64,000 bases of DNA, from assembly GCF_016918785.1 (NCBI RefSeq), contig NZ_JAFFPT010000072.1:186001-250000 (forward strand), given 5' to 3'. A program made the position numbers and the translations under genes. Source of the stretch: Leptospira ainazelensis. GTDB lineage: Bacteria > Spirochaetota > Leptospiria > Leptospirales > Leptospiraceae. Below, piece after piece: positions 1-8,179 of this stretch (position 1 is the first letter of the stretch; each line of letters opens with the position of its first letter). The notes beneath the pieces were generated by a model, which saw only the letters and a program-made list of their open reading frames with translations, did no database searches and was not told the DNA's origin.

Positions 1-161
1 TTTGTCGCGAAGTGGAGATAGAGACCTTGTCTGGATACATCCGCCGCTCTCGCCACCTCGTCCATAGAGGTTTTACGAAACCCGTATTTAAAAAATACCA
101 GTAGCGCGGAATTGAGTATTTCAGTTTTTCTATCGATCGATTCGGTCGGCTTTGGGCCCAT
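1..161 (-). CDS. TetR-family transcriptional regulator, N-terminal part (runs off window)
   Basis: The reverse strand from the ATG at 161 reads MGPKPTESIDRKTEILNSAL, followed by LLVFFKYGFRKTSMDEVARA and ADVSRQGLYLHFAT, and is cut by the window edge. This is the typical TetR DNA-binding N-terminus: helix 1, then a helix-turn-helix with a G-F/Y-R-K-T-S-M-D-E-V-A-x-x-A core and the 'GLYLHF' end of the recognition helix. The ligand-binding domain lies outside the window, so the inducer and targets are unknown. The gene points away from the patatin/plsC pair and shares no operon with it. I am confident about the family and have no evidence for the function. Confidence 0.85.
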   Translation of the reverse strand, partial: MGPKPTESIDRKTEILNSALLVFFKYGFRKTSMDEVARAADVSRQGLYLHFAT

Positions 162-485
162 TTGTCAAACTTTACAAAATAGACATTAGTTGTCAAGTTG
201 ATTTCAGGATTCTACCCGAAGTATCCTGGTTCGATTTTGAAAAGCCGGTTTTCTAAAATAAAAGGTTTCACCGCAATTTTATCAGCGGTGCGCCATCATT
301 CGATTTTTTTTAGCCCATCTTTCCGGAATCAGAAGAAGGCGGTCTTGTTTTGGGATCTCGTTTTTTTTTCGAGCTTCGAATTCTCACAAAAGGAAGGGAC
401 CGAATACAATACCTCTTTTAGGGAATGGAAGAAATCGGGGGAAGGAAGGAACGCGACCACAAAGGCGGTCGCTACGAATTCCAAG
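162..485. other. 324-bp intergenic stretch
   Basis: It holds the TetR promoter candidate next to the TetR start. The rest is A/T-rich sequence downstream of the patatin stop. I see no convincing gene, RNA or repeat; an open frame across it on the plus strand is antisense to the patatin C-terminus and lacks coding character. Confidence 0.5.
169..196 (-). promoter_or_regulatory. Candidate sigma-70 promoter of the TetR gene
   Basis: On the minus strand TTGACA (196-191) is followed after 16 bp by TAAAGT (174-169). Transcription would start near 162, almost at the ATG (161), so the message would be nearly leaderless. TTGTCAA occurs twice (162-168 and 190-196 on the plus strand) and could form part of an autoregulatory operator. 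This is inference from sequence only. Confidence 0.35.
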
Positions 486-1487
486 TTATCGAGAGAATTT
501 TTTCTTTTTGGAAGATTTGTTTTTTGTAATTTGACGGGTCGCAGGTTTGACGAGTTTTTTATCCGAAGGAGATTTTTTTTGAATCGTTTGTTTTTTACTA
601 AACCGTTTCAAAAGAAAGGCGCCGATCTCTTCTCCCTTTTTCATTCCTAAGTCCACGGTTTCCTTGAGTTTGGATCCGTTTGTTGTGACGAGCGTCACGG
701 GCAATTGATTCTCCGGAGAGATCATGTGAATCTGAATTCCTTTCGGAGGTTTTTGTGCGACTTCGCGGGCGATATTAAAATGGTGATGATGCCAACGGCT
801 CATCAAACGCGCCATCTTCCAATCCTTCGGGAAGGACAAAAAACTCGTAAGAAATCCGAATGGAGGAGACACTTTTTCAACGGGAGAATTTAAGACAATC
901 GTAATGTCTGTATAACCGGCTTCGATCAAGTCTTCCAAGGGAAGAGGATTGAGAACTGCCGCGTCCGAATAGAGGGTTCCGTCCACTCTGTGTTTTCCTC
1001 TGGTGGCTATCGGAAGAGAAGTAGCCGCTTTCAAAAGATCGAATATGTTTGAAGTCGTGGCCCTCACGTATTCGATACTTCTCGTGTGAAGGTTGCTCAC
1101 TGCGATTCTGAATTCAGGAAGACCGAATTTTTCAAAGTTCTCGGCGGGAAGGGGATACTTTTGTCCGAAAAGATCGTCCACAAGATATTCCTGATCCAAA
1201 AACGTTTTTCCTCGAAAAGGATGAAACGGAGAGATGAGTTTACGGCCGGCCAATTCGAAATACCAAATCGCGAGAGTTTTTAAACTTTTTTCAGGCTCCG
1301 GTTTCGGCATCGTAACGTAGTAGGCCGCGGAACACGCTCCCGAGGAAACTGCGACAACGAGGTCGAAATACTTAGGGGAAAGAATCGTATGCAAAGAATG
1401 TAATGCTCCTCCTGCGAAAGCGCCTTTCATACCTCCGCCTTCGACGAGGAGGGCCCGTTTGTTACCTTTTGCGAGAGGGATTCTCAT
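486..1487 (-). CDS. Patatin-like phospholipase (YjjU-like)
   Basis: About 333 aa. The oxyanion loop is GGGMKG (about residues 17-22). The nucleophile elbow is AVSSG (Ser about 48), a variant of GxSxG, and the second half of the Ser/Asp dyad is probably in VDGTLYSDAAVLNPLP (D169 or D175). Patatin-fold proteins are lipid acyl hydrolases working with a Ser-Asp dyad. The ATG at 1487 was chosen because it overlaps the stop of the upstream acyltransferase gene (ATGA) and precedes the first conserved strand; an open frame extends further upstream but only inside the neighbour. The last 35 residues or so are Lys/Ser-rich. Translational coupling to a PlsC-like enzyme suggests linked deacylation and reacylation of phospholipids. 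The substrate is not known. Confidence 0.85.
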   Translation of the reverse strand: MRIPLAKGNKRALLVEGGGMKGAFAGGALHSLHTILSPKYFDLVVAVSSGACSAAYYVTMPKPEPEKSLKTLAIWYFELAGRKLISPFHPFRGKTFLDQEYLVDDLFGQKYPLPAENFEKFGLPEFRIAVSNLHTRSIEYVRATTSNIFDLLKAATSLPIATRGKHRVDGTLYSDAAVLNPLPLEDLIEAGYTDITIVLNSPVEKVSPPFGFLTSFLSFPKDWKMARLMSRWHHHHFNIAREVAQKPPKGIQIHMISPENQLPVTLVTTNGSKLKETVDLGMKKGEEIGAFLLKRFSKKQTIQKKSPSDKKLVKPATRQITKNKSSKKKKFSR

Positions 1488-2248
1488 ACTGCGGAACCTA
1501 CCGCGACGGATTCCGATTCTTCGTCGTTTTCGCTCGCACCTTTTTTGTAAATGAAAGGATAGGTCAGATTGGTAAGAGTTGCGATGTCGTGCATACGTTC
1601 GTGTAAGAATTCTTCCGGATCCTGATTGGGATGGAGATGTTTTAATTCTCCGATTCGAATCGTAAGTTTTGTTCTTCTTAAAAAACCTCTCGGTTCGTAG
1701 TCCAAACCCAGACATAGAACCGGAAGCGGGGCTTCCGGTTTTCCGACGATAAATCGAAACGCGCCCGCTCTTCCTCTTCCCATTTTGTAAGGTACGGTCG
1801 TCTGTTCCGGAAAGATCACTAACATATTACCGTTATATAATACTTTTCGAGCGAAGAGAAGATCCTTTTTGCTCTTACGGGGTTCCAGTCGGTTTAACGG
1901 AATTCCTCCGCATTTTAGAAAGAAATCAAAGAAGATAGGAGCGGCCATAGAATCTTTCATAACCGCCCAGATACTCCAGCGGACCTTATAGAGGGCTTTG
2001 GAAAGACCCAAGGGAATATCGTCGTTTCTCTGGTGTTTGGCGAGGACCAAAACGGTTCCGTCTTTGGGAACGTTATGAAGTCCGTGGACTTCGGCTTTGT
2101 AAAAAAGACTTCCGTAGAATCTACCGAACCAATCTAAAATTCTTCGAACCCGATACGAACTTCCCGGGTGCAAACCCGGTTCCGCATCGGGGGCCTTGTA
2201 TTTTTTATGCGATCGTTTTTCGTTTGGTGAGGAATTTGCTGATTTCAT
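1484..2248 (-). CDS. 1-acyl-sn-glycerol-3-phosphate acyltransferase family protein (PlsC-like)
   Basis: 254 aa. The acyltransferase motif I HX4D is seen as H72-QRND-D77, and motif III-like FPEQT is at about 146-150 (the usual form is FPEGTR). A further conserved strand is PVLCLGLDYEP. Enzymes of this family transfer a fatty acyl chain from acyl-ACP or acyl-CoA to lysophosphatidate or related lipids at the inner face of the cytoplasmic membrane. The replacement of Gly-Thr-Arg by Gln-Thr-Thr in motif III suggests a divergent acceptor specificity, so I do not call it plsC itself. The stop overlaps the ATG of the patatin-like gene by the tetranucleotide ATGA, so the two are almost certainly co-translated. 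Confidence 0.85.
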   Translation of the reverse strand: MKSANSSPNEKRSHKKYKAPDAEPGLHPGSSYRVRRILDWFGRFYGSLFYKAEVHGLHNVPKDGTVLVLAKHQRNDDIPLGLSKALYKVRWSIWAVMKDSMAAPIFFDFFLKCGGIPLNRLEPRKSKKDLLFARKVLYNGNMLVIFPEQTTVPYKMGRGRAGAFRFIVGKPEAPLPVLCLGLDYEPRGFLRRTKLTIRIGELKHLHPNQDPEEFLHERMHDIATLTNLTYPFIYKKGASENDEESESVAVGSAV

Positions 2249-2366
2249 ACTTTAAATAAGAGCCACACTGTCAGAGTAGGTTGCAAAAAAAAGAACATTG
2301 TTCGTTACGAATCCGAGATTTTTACGGAACGGAAGACTCGTATTTTTACGGTCCTTCCGTTCGAGG

Positions 2367-2615
2367 CATATCCTTACCCGCAAAGTTCTTTGAATCTTAA
2401 GAAAAATCTGTCGTAACAACGACAGTCCTCCGTAAAAGGAAAGCCCCGCGCTTGAGTTTTTTGGGCGGGGGGTCCGGGAGATTTTCCTATATCAGAGAAT
2501 TATAACGTTGCAAGGAATATTCTCTCTCAGAGCTTTTGTAGGAACTCTTACAGAAAGTAATACTGGGATCCTTCTTCATTCGAAATCGCTTTTTTAACTT
2601 GTGGGTAAGGATATG
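2367..2615 (-). repeat. Dispersed hairpin repeat, copy A (inverted orientation)
   Basis: A 249-bp non-coding element bounded by 13-bp inverted repeats CATATCCTTACCC (2367-2379) and GGGTAAGGATATG (2603-2615). Inside are the hairpin TGTAGGAACTCTTACA (2537-2552), the palindrome CTGTCGT-aaca-ACGACAG (2408-2425) and a C/G-rich block. Read on the minus strand it matches the elements at 54290-54554 and 61601-62091. It lies between plsC-like and FG-GAP genes that are both on the minus strand. The TIR-like ends suggest a MITE-like or structured intergenic element; no open frame is present. Confidence 0.7.
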
Positions 2616-2735
2616 GTTAGAGGTCGTGAATTTGAGCAAAAAGGGCGAGGATCTTTCCTTTTCTATCAGTTTGCGGATCTAAAAGAAAAGATCGCGGCCT
2701 CTTGGGAATTTTCGAAAAAACGATGACTTTCGGTT

Positions 2736-4763
2736 TTAACGATCGAACGTATATACGGCTCCGGAATTCACGGCAGCGTCGTCGTCTGTTGCGGCGTTAG
2801 GTGGAGTATTCGGAGCGAAGAAGTTGAGAACCTGCGAACTGTCTTCCCCGCTCGCGCCGATTACGATACATTCGTTCGAGACTCCGACTGCGGTCCCAAA
2901 TGAGTCCCCGGTTCCACCCACATTCTCCGCGTTAGGCGCTTTGAGAAAGGAGCGTAAATTCCAGCCGGAATCCGATCTGTGAAAAACATACGCGGCTCCG
3001 GCATTCGTAACGGTGTCATCATCGGTCGCAGACGTCGGAAAGGCGGAGGGCGAGTTTAGAACCGAAGAAGACGCGCCGTCTTCTCCCCCGGCTCCTACGA
3101 CGATGATATCTCCCAAGATCGCGACGTTGAGTCCAAAACCATCCCCAACGCCGGCGAAATTTTCCGCGTTAGGCGCCTTTAAATAACTTTCCCAAGACCA
3201 AGTCGAACCGGAACGGACAAAGACATAGGCCGCGCCGGCGCCGGTTGCTCCGTCGTTGTCACCCGCTGGAGTCAGACTTGGACCTAACACATTGACCACA
3301 CTTCCTTGGTTGCTGTCTTCTCCGCTGGCGCCGACTACGATACGATTTCCCGAGATCGCAACGCTGACTCCAAATTGATCATTACTTTCCGTGTTCGGAG
3401 CTTTTAAGTAAGCCTCCCAGGCCCAGTTTCCTCCGTTTTTGCGGAAAACATAAACAGCCCCTGCTCCAGTGGCAGAATCATTGTCGCCTGCAGGTGTGAG
3501 ACCAGGACTAGGCGCGTTGGAAACGGAAGTCTGATTGCTCCTTTCTGATTTAGCAGCGACGGCAATCGTATTTGAATCTTCTGATATAGAAACGCTCGAA
3601 CCGAAATTATCCCCGGCTTCCGCATTGGGAGCTTTGAGATAGGCCTCAAAAGCCCAGGTGGTTCCCGTCCTCGCGAATACATAAGCCGCTCCTGAATCCG
3701 AGGCATTGGTATTACTCACCGGAACCGCAGGAGCATTTGTGACGGAAGTCTGATCGTTATCTTCAAAGATGGCGCCGACAACCGCTGTGTCACCTGAGAC
3801 GGCCACGCTGATTCCAAATTGAATCGTGCTACCGGACGTTGGGGCCTTTAGATACGCTTCCAATCCCCAAGTGTTTCCCGTTCTACGGAAAATATAGGCG
3901 GCTCCGCTGTTTGCCGCGCTGTCATTGTCGCCGGCCGGAGTGAGACCTGTAAAAGGTGCATTCGTGACCGTTGTTTGATTGCTATCCTCTGCGATGGCTC
4001 CGACGATAATCGTATCTCCGGAAATGGCGACACTCGTTCCAAAAGCGTCGCTTATTTCTGGATTGGGGGCTTTGAGATACGCCTCGAGAACCCAAGAAGT
4101 CCCAACACGACGAAAAACATAAGCCGCTCCGGAACTCGAAGTTCCGTCGTTGTCGGTTGCGGAATCCAAAACAGGGCCTGGAAAGTTGGTGACCGTTGTC
4201 TGATTGCTATCCTCACTTTGCGCTCCTATCACCATCGTGTCTCCGGAAATTGCCACCCTGGATCCAAAACCATCCCCATTCCCTCCGAAGTTTTCCGCAT
4301 TGGGAGATTTGAGATACGAACCCCAAAAAGAATTCAAGGCTTGGATCGTGATATCGATGGACGTACTCGTAGAACCGTTTTCGTTTGCCGCGGTGAGTGT
4401 ATAAGAAGTGGAACCTTGTGCGGTTGTCGGAATTCCTGAAATTTCTCCGGTGTTTGGATTCAAAGATAAACCGTTCGGAAGCGCCGGGCTGATGGAGAAT
4501 GTTGTAGGATTTCCAGTAGAAGTAGGTTGAAGCGCGGTGATCGAAACATTCTTTACAAACGTGAGAGAAGAGTTTGAAAAACTTAAACTTGGAAGAAGCG
4601 GGTCTTCCGTCGGCAATGGACGCGAACCCGAGATCGGATTTCCCAGTAAAACAAGAGTATCGTTTGTGGATTGATCGGGAAGACAAGCGGAAGTAAGGAT
4701 TCCGAAAACACAACCGACCAAAAAAAAAGATAAGAATGACGAACCACAAACTCTTTCTTTCAT
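2736..4763 (-). CDS. FG-GAP repeat lipoprotein with putative Ig domain
   Basis: 675 aa from the ATG at 4763, which has GGAAGGGAA just upstream; an in-frame ATG 11 codons earlier has no such site. The signal peptide ends in lipobox LTSAC, so this is an exported lipoprotein. Residues about 60-130 form a He_PIG-type Ig-like domain (LPNGLSLNPNTGEISGIPTT). Then come seven integrin-alpha/FG-GAP modules of about 70-75 aa, each with a YLKAPN...FG..VAISGDT..VGA.ED core and GAAYVFRR. Seven modules predict a seven-bladed beta-propeller. Such proteins are usually surface or periplasmic binding proteins; the ligand is unknown. A shorter-spaced paralogue with the same architecture is at 13113-14867. Confidence 0.85.
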   Translation of the reverse strand: MKERVCGSSFLSFFLVGCVFGILTSACLPDQSTNDTLVLLGNPISGSRPLPTEDPLLPSLSFSNSSLTFVKNVSITALQPTSTGNPTTFSISPALPNGLSLNPNTGEISGIPTTAQGSTSYTLTAANENGSTSTSIDITIQALNSFWGSYLKSPNAENFGGNGDGFGSRVAISGDTMVIGAQSEDSNQTTVTNFPGPVLDSATDNDGTSSSGAAYVFRRVGTSWVLEAYLKAPNPEISDAFGTSVAISGDTIIVGAIAEDSNQTTVTNAPFTGLTPAGDNDSAANSGAAYIFRRTGNTWGLEAYLKAPTSGSTIQFGISVAVSGDTAVVGAIFEDNDQTSVTNAPAVPVSNTNASDSGAAYVFARTGTTWAFEAYLKAPNAEAGDNFGSSVSISEDSNTIAVAAKSERSNQTSVSNAPSPGLTPAGDNDSATGAGAVYVFRKNGGNWAWEAYLKAPNTESNDQFGVSVAISGNRIVVGASGEDSNQGSVVNVLGPSLTPAGDNDGATGAGAAYVFVRSGSTWSWESYLKAPNAENFAGVGDGFGLNVAILGDIIVVGAGGEDGASSSVLNSPSAFPTSATDDDTVTNAGAAYVFHRSDSGWNLRSFLKAPNAENVGGTGDSFGTAVGVSNECIVIGASGEDSSQVLNFFAPNTPPNAATDDDAAVNSGAVYTFDR

Positions 4764-5757
4764 CCGATTCCCTTCCTTAATTTTAAACAAGAACATTTCT
4801 TATGGAAAGATTTGGCTCTTGTTGTTTGCATAGAATACGAAATTCGAGACAAAATTACAGCCTGAGTTATAATCTATAAATTCCTTCCTTATAAGCCTTC
4901 CCGATGTTTGGCAAAATTCTGCGGTTTTCCATAAATTTTAACACAAAGCCTTGAATAAAGGCATCCTTTGAGGAATAGGAAGAAACTTGGATGTGGAATG
5001 GAAATAGGAAAAATCAATTCCAAAAAAACGATCGAGTTCAAAAAAGAAAACAAGAACTAAAAATACGATCTAAAAACGTTCTGATATATAAATAAAATAT
5101 AATATACTTCCGTAGACGATTGCGAGAATATTCAATAGGACAAAAAGAAGAATCACTTTGAATTTTAGCAATGGATTGAACGCTCAGGACAATCAACGTA
5201 CAAAACCCGAATTCTTTACAGCAAATTTTGATTCTTCCCAATCACATTTTTTGATTCGATACGATGTTTTGAAGGTAATAAGGTTCTTTTCCCAAAACCG
5301 GGACAGAACCTTGCAGTTTGATCTTTCTAATAAAGTAAAATTGAGTTTTGAGACGGCTGAAAGATTTTGAATTGTGATTCTCATCTTTGAAACGTTCAAA
5401 GATTCAAAAATCGATTCAGAGCAAATCGATTCCGAATTTTTTTAAAAGAAGCGCAAAACTCCAATAGAGGAGCAGGGTTGATACGATCGAGGTTTGGAGC
5501 GCGGACCGGAAACCGATCGATTGGTGGATTTTCGGAAAGAAAAGGCGGATAGATTTCGAGAACCCGGGATACCATCCATCCAATCTTTCCGTTATAAAAA
5601 ATAATCCTTATATTCAAAAAATCTGTTGATTTTGAAACGGAGTAAGCGTTTAGTCTTTGGCTCCGCTCTTTTATGAGAGCGGGTTTTGAACAAAACGGTT
5701 CTTGTCCAAGCGTAATCGCGCTGAGACAAACTGAAATCCTATTCACCGAGAGTAATT
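4764..5757. other. 994-bp non-coding stretch with two hairpins
   Basis: I see no credible gene. Short open frames occur on both strands but overlap each other, lack ribosome sites and resemble no family. Two stem-loops stand out: ATCTTTGAA-acg-TTCAAAGAT (5383-5403) and CCGCTCT-tttatg-AGAGCGG followed by GTTTT (5663-5682). The second lies about 75 bp upstream of the next gene and could be a terminator or leader hairpin. The region could be decayed sequence. Confidence 0.5.
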
Positions 5758-7176
5758 ATGGACTTACGAGAATTGATTCATTCCAAGGTTTCACCTGGAA
5801 GAAGAATGCGGGCGGTTATCGTAATCGTCGCGATCTCTTTTTTGATCATCCTTGTCGACTTGATCGGGAGGAGTGATTGGATCCAAGACCTAAGGGCGAA
5901 AGTGGAATTGTATGATCTAACTCAGAGAAAGATCGAATTCTGTAAAACTTCCTTTTTGATCACCGACGAATCTAGATATACGTTTCATTCTTCCGTTTTA
6001 AAATCCTTCCCTGAAACTACGTTTCAAAATCTGGAAAAAGTCGAAGGACTCGATTCGAAAACGATCGATTCGTTTCTTACCTGTCTCGAAGCGCAGTTCG
6101 TCAACGTGATGAGTTTGAGTTCCGATCAGAGAGTTTATTCCGCAGAAACAAAACTTTCCAGCTTTGTCTGCGATCGATTTTTTTGCTCCGAAGAGCAGAA
6201 ATTCTCACCAACAAGAAGGTCTTTTCTTGCGGAACTCTGCAAACTCGAACAGGGAAAATGCGAAGAATGGAAAGAAAATTTACATTCTTTTCAAAAAGGA
6301 AACGGAAGAGAATATAAGGTTTCTTCCTCCGTCGCATATCTTTATCTCAACGACTATTACAACTACGACAATTGGATCGTAAAGTTATGGAATGCGATTC
6401 TCAATTCTTCGAATCTTTTTAGAGTTCTTTGGAACGATATCTTTCTTTTTGCATTGATCGGAGCTTTTGTGGTTTGTATTCTCGCGTCGATCATCTTACT
6501 TTTGGGTTTTTTAAAACTGATTTTTTCCTTTCTTTTCGGAGAACACGGGATCTTGGATTTGGATCTTATGTTTATAGAATGGATCAACACCAGTATCAAA
6601 AAGATCGCGGGAGGAGATACGGAGATCAGCAAGTATTTTCAAATCGTTTCGCTTCTTCTTGCGATCGGCGTAGGAGGTTATCGGATCAACGAGGGGGTCA
6701 GTCAAACCGACCAAGAACACACAAAGTTAAACAACGACGCGCGTCTATTCGAGGTACAGAGAAAGTTGTATTTGGAACATCGATTTCTTTTGGGTTGCAG
6801 ATCCTTTCTTTCGGATAAGAATTCTTCCATCGTCGATAAGTTGTATGATAAGATCGTCTTTACTAACGATTCTTACAATGACTCTCGGGAACTCTTTCAA
6901 AACGGCGCAGAGTTTGCAAAGGATCTAAAGGAAATTCAAGAACCGGAAATCGCAAAGGATCTAAAAGAATCCGGCGTTCATCTCGCAAACGGGGAATGTT
7001 CGGTAAACGCGCTTCGCGCTTCCTTTCAAAAACTTAGAACAATCATCGAATACGAAAACAACGTCCTCAATCTAAAAGTTAACGTGGATTCTCAAAACGA
7101 CAAAAACGGAAACATACTCAAAGGAACGATCCGCAAAGGTTTGGAAGGTGCGAACAAGATCGCGGAAGAAGGATGA
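5758..7176 (+). CDS. Unrecognised integral membrane protein
   Basis: 472 aa; I do not recognise a family. There is an N-terminal membrane segment at about residues 18-36 (AVIVIVAISFLIILVDLI), then a mostly hydrophilic region of about 180 residues with scattered Cys. A long hydrophobic segment follows at about 222-250 (FALIGAFVVCILASIILLLG) and another at about 293-308 (IVSLLLAIGVGGYRI). The last 160 residues are charged and predicted helical, with a duplicated FAKDLKEIQEPEIAKDLKES-like stretch. This topology (large extracytoplasmic loop, helical soluble tail) would fit a sensor or scaffold, but no catalytic motif is visible. It is separated by about 185 bp from the following ABC export operon, so a shared transcript is possible but not shown. 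Confidence 0.6.
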   Translation: MDLRELIHSKVSPGRRMRAVIVIVAISFLIILVDLIGRSDWIQDLRAKVELYDLTQRKIEFCKTSFLITDESRYTFHSSVLKSFPETTFQNLEKVEGLDSKTIDSFLTCLEAQFVNVMSLSSDQRVYSAETKLSSFVCDRFFCSEEQKFSPTRRSFLAELCKLEQGKCEEWKENLHSFQKGNGREYKVSSSVAYLYLNDYYNYDNWIVKLWNAILNSSNLFRVLWNDIFLFALIGAFVVCILASIILLLGFLKLIFSFLFGEHGILDLDLMFIEWINTSIKKIAGGDTEISKYFQIVSLLLAIGVGGYRINEGVSQTDQEHTKLNNDARLFEVQRKLYLEHRFLLGCRSFLSDKNSSIVDKLYDKIVFTNDSYNDSRELFQNGAEFAKDLKEIQEPEIAKDLKESGVHLANGECSVNALRASFQKLRTIIEYENNVLNLKVNVDSQNDKNGNILKGTIRKGLEGANKIAEEG

Positions 7177-7360
7177 GATTTTTTTGCATGTTTTGGAAAG
7201 GACGCGGGTTCGAAAGGAAAAGGAACTCCGAATCGGTTTCATGACAAATGTCAGTTTTTTCTTTTGAAATAACGATTTGTTTTCGTATCCGGTTTATCCT
7301 TTGTGGAATACAATGAGTTGGAATCGTTTCCAAGTTTGAAAAGGTGTGTGATTCATCAAA

Positions 7361-8170
7361 ATGAACAAAACATTGGTTTTTATAAAATTGATTTTGACTT
7401 CTCGCTGGGGAAGAACGGCTTCGATCGGAGTTTTTGCGGCCATTCTTATTTTTGGATCCTATCTCGTTTTTCGGGAAAAAAGAACTGAAATCGCTCCGAA
7501 GATCGGCCCGATCGTAGAACTTGTTTATTCTTTAGGAACTGTAAAATCCGATCGGGTGTATCATCTCAAACTCGGAGTTACGTCTTCGATTCGTAAGATC
7601 TTTGTAAAGGAAGGGGAAGTGGTGCGGGAAGGGCAGGAACTTTTGATTTCGGATTCCGGAACCGGTTTTCGCGCTCCCTTTTCCGGTACGGTTACTTCGC
7701 TTCCGTTTCAAGAGGGAGAAGTTGTGATGCCGGGAGCTCCGGTTCTTACGATGATGGATTTAAAAAAGATTTATATCCTTTTGTCCTTGGATCAGGATTC
7801 GGTGCTTAGAATTCGCCCGGGTCAAAGAGCGGAATTGAGTTTTGAAACGATTCGTGGAAATAAAGTCCTTGGAAAGGTAGAAAGGGTCTATCCTTCCGAC
7901 GGACAATTTTACGTAAGAGTGGACGTAGATTCTATGCCCGAGGGGACGCTTCCCGAAATGACCGCAGACGTGGCCGTAGAAGTCGCGAGAAAAGAAAACG
8001 CGCTTTTGATTCCGGTGAAAGCCGTGGAAAAAGGAAAGATACGCGTTAGACGAAACGGAAAGGTTCTCTACGTAGAAGCCAAGGTCGGCGCGGTCGACGG
8101 AGAATGGTGCGAAGTCCTGGAGAATTCCGTCTTGGAAACCGATACAGTTTTTTTAAACGGGGGACGTTAG
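7361..8170 (+). CDS. HlyD/RND-type periplasmic adaptor (membrane fusion protein)
   Basis: 269 aa. An N-terminal membrane anchor (about residues 20-38) is followed by a biotinyl-lipoyl-like hairpin: the two halves are seen as VRE-GQELLI and GEVVMPGAPVLTMMDL, with RAPFSGTVTSLPFQEG between them. A beta-barrel and membrane-proximal domain end the protein. The long coiled-coil hairpin of canonical HlyD proteins is short or missing, as in MacA-like adaptors of small size. It heads a tight operon: 9 bp before the permease, which in turn overlaps the ATPase gene. Together they form a MacAB- or Lol/DevBCA-like exporter that uses cytoplasmic ATP hydrolysis to move a substrate in or across the envelope; the substrate is not evident. 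Confidence 0.85.
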   Translation: MNKTLVFIKLILTSRWGRTASIGVFAAILIFGSYLVFREKRTEIAPKIGPIVELVYSLGTVKSDRVYHLKLGVTSSIRKIFVKEGEVVREGQELLISDSGTGFRAPFSGTVTSLPFQEGEVVMPGAPVLTMMDLKKIYILLSLDQDSVLRIRPGQRAELSFETIRGNKVLGKVERVYPSDGQFYVRVDVDSMPEGTLPEMTADVAVEVARKENALLIPVKAVEKGKIRVRRNGKVLYVEAKVGAVDGEWCEVLENSVLETDTVFLNGGR

Positions 8171-8179
8171 TCCACTCGT

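Noticed and set aside
198..650. 150-codon open frame on the plus strand
   Set aside because: It overlaps the C-terminus of the patatin-like gene in antisense, is very rich in Phe/Lys/Arg, and has no ribosome site or family likeness.
4213..4749. Long frames on both strands inside the FG-GAP gene
   Set aside because: They are by-products of the repetitive codons of the real gene, whose frame has lipobox, Ig domain and seven modules.
5038..5746. Several short open frames in the 990-bp gap
   Set aside because: They overlap each other on both strands, start without ribosome sites and have A/T-rich, low-complexity translations.
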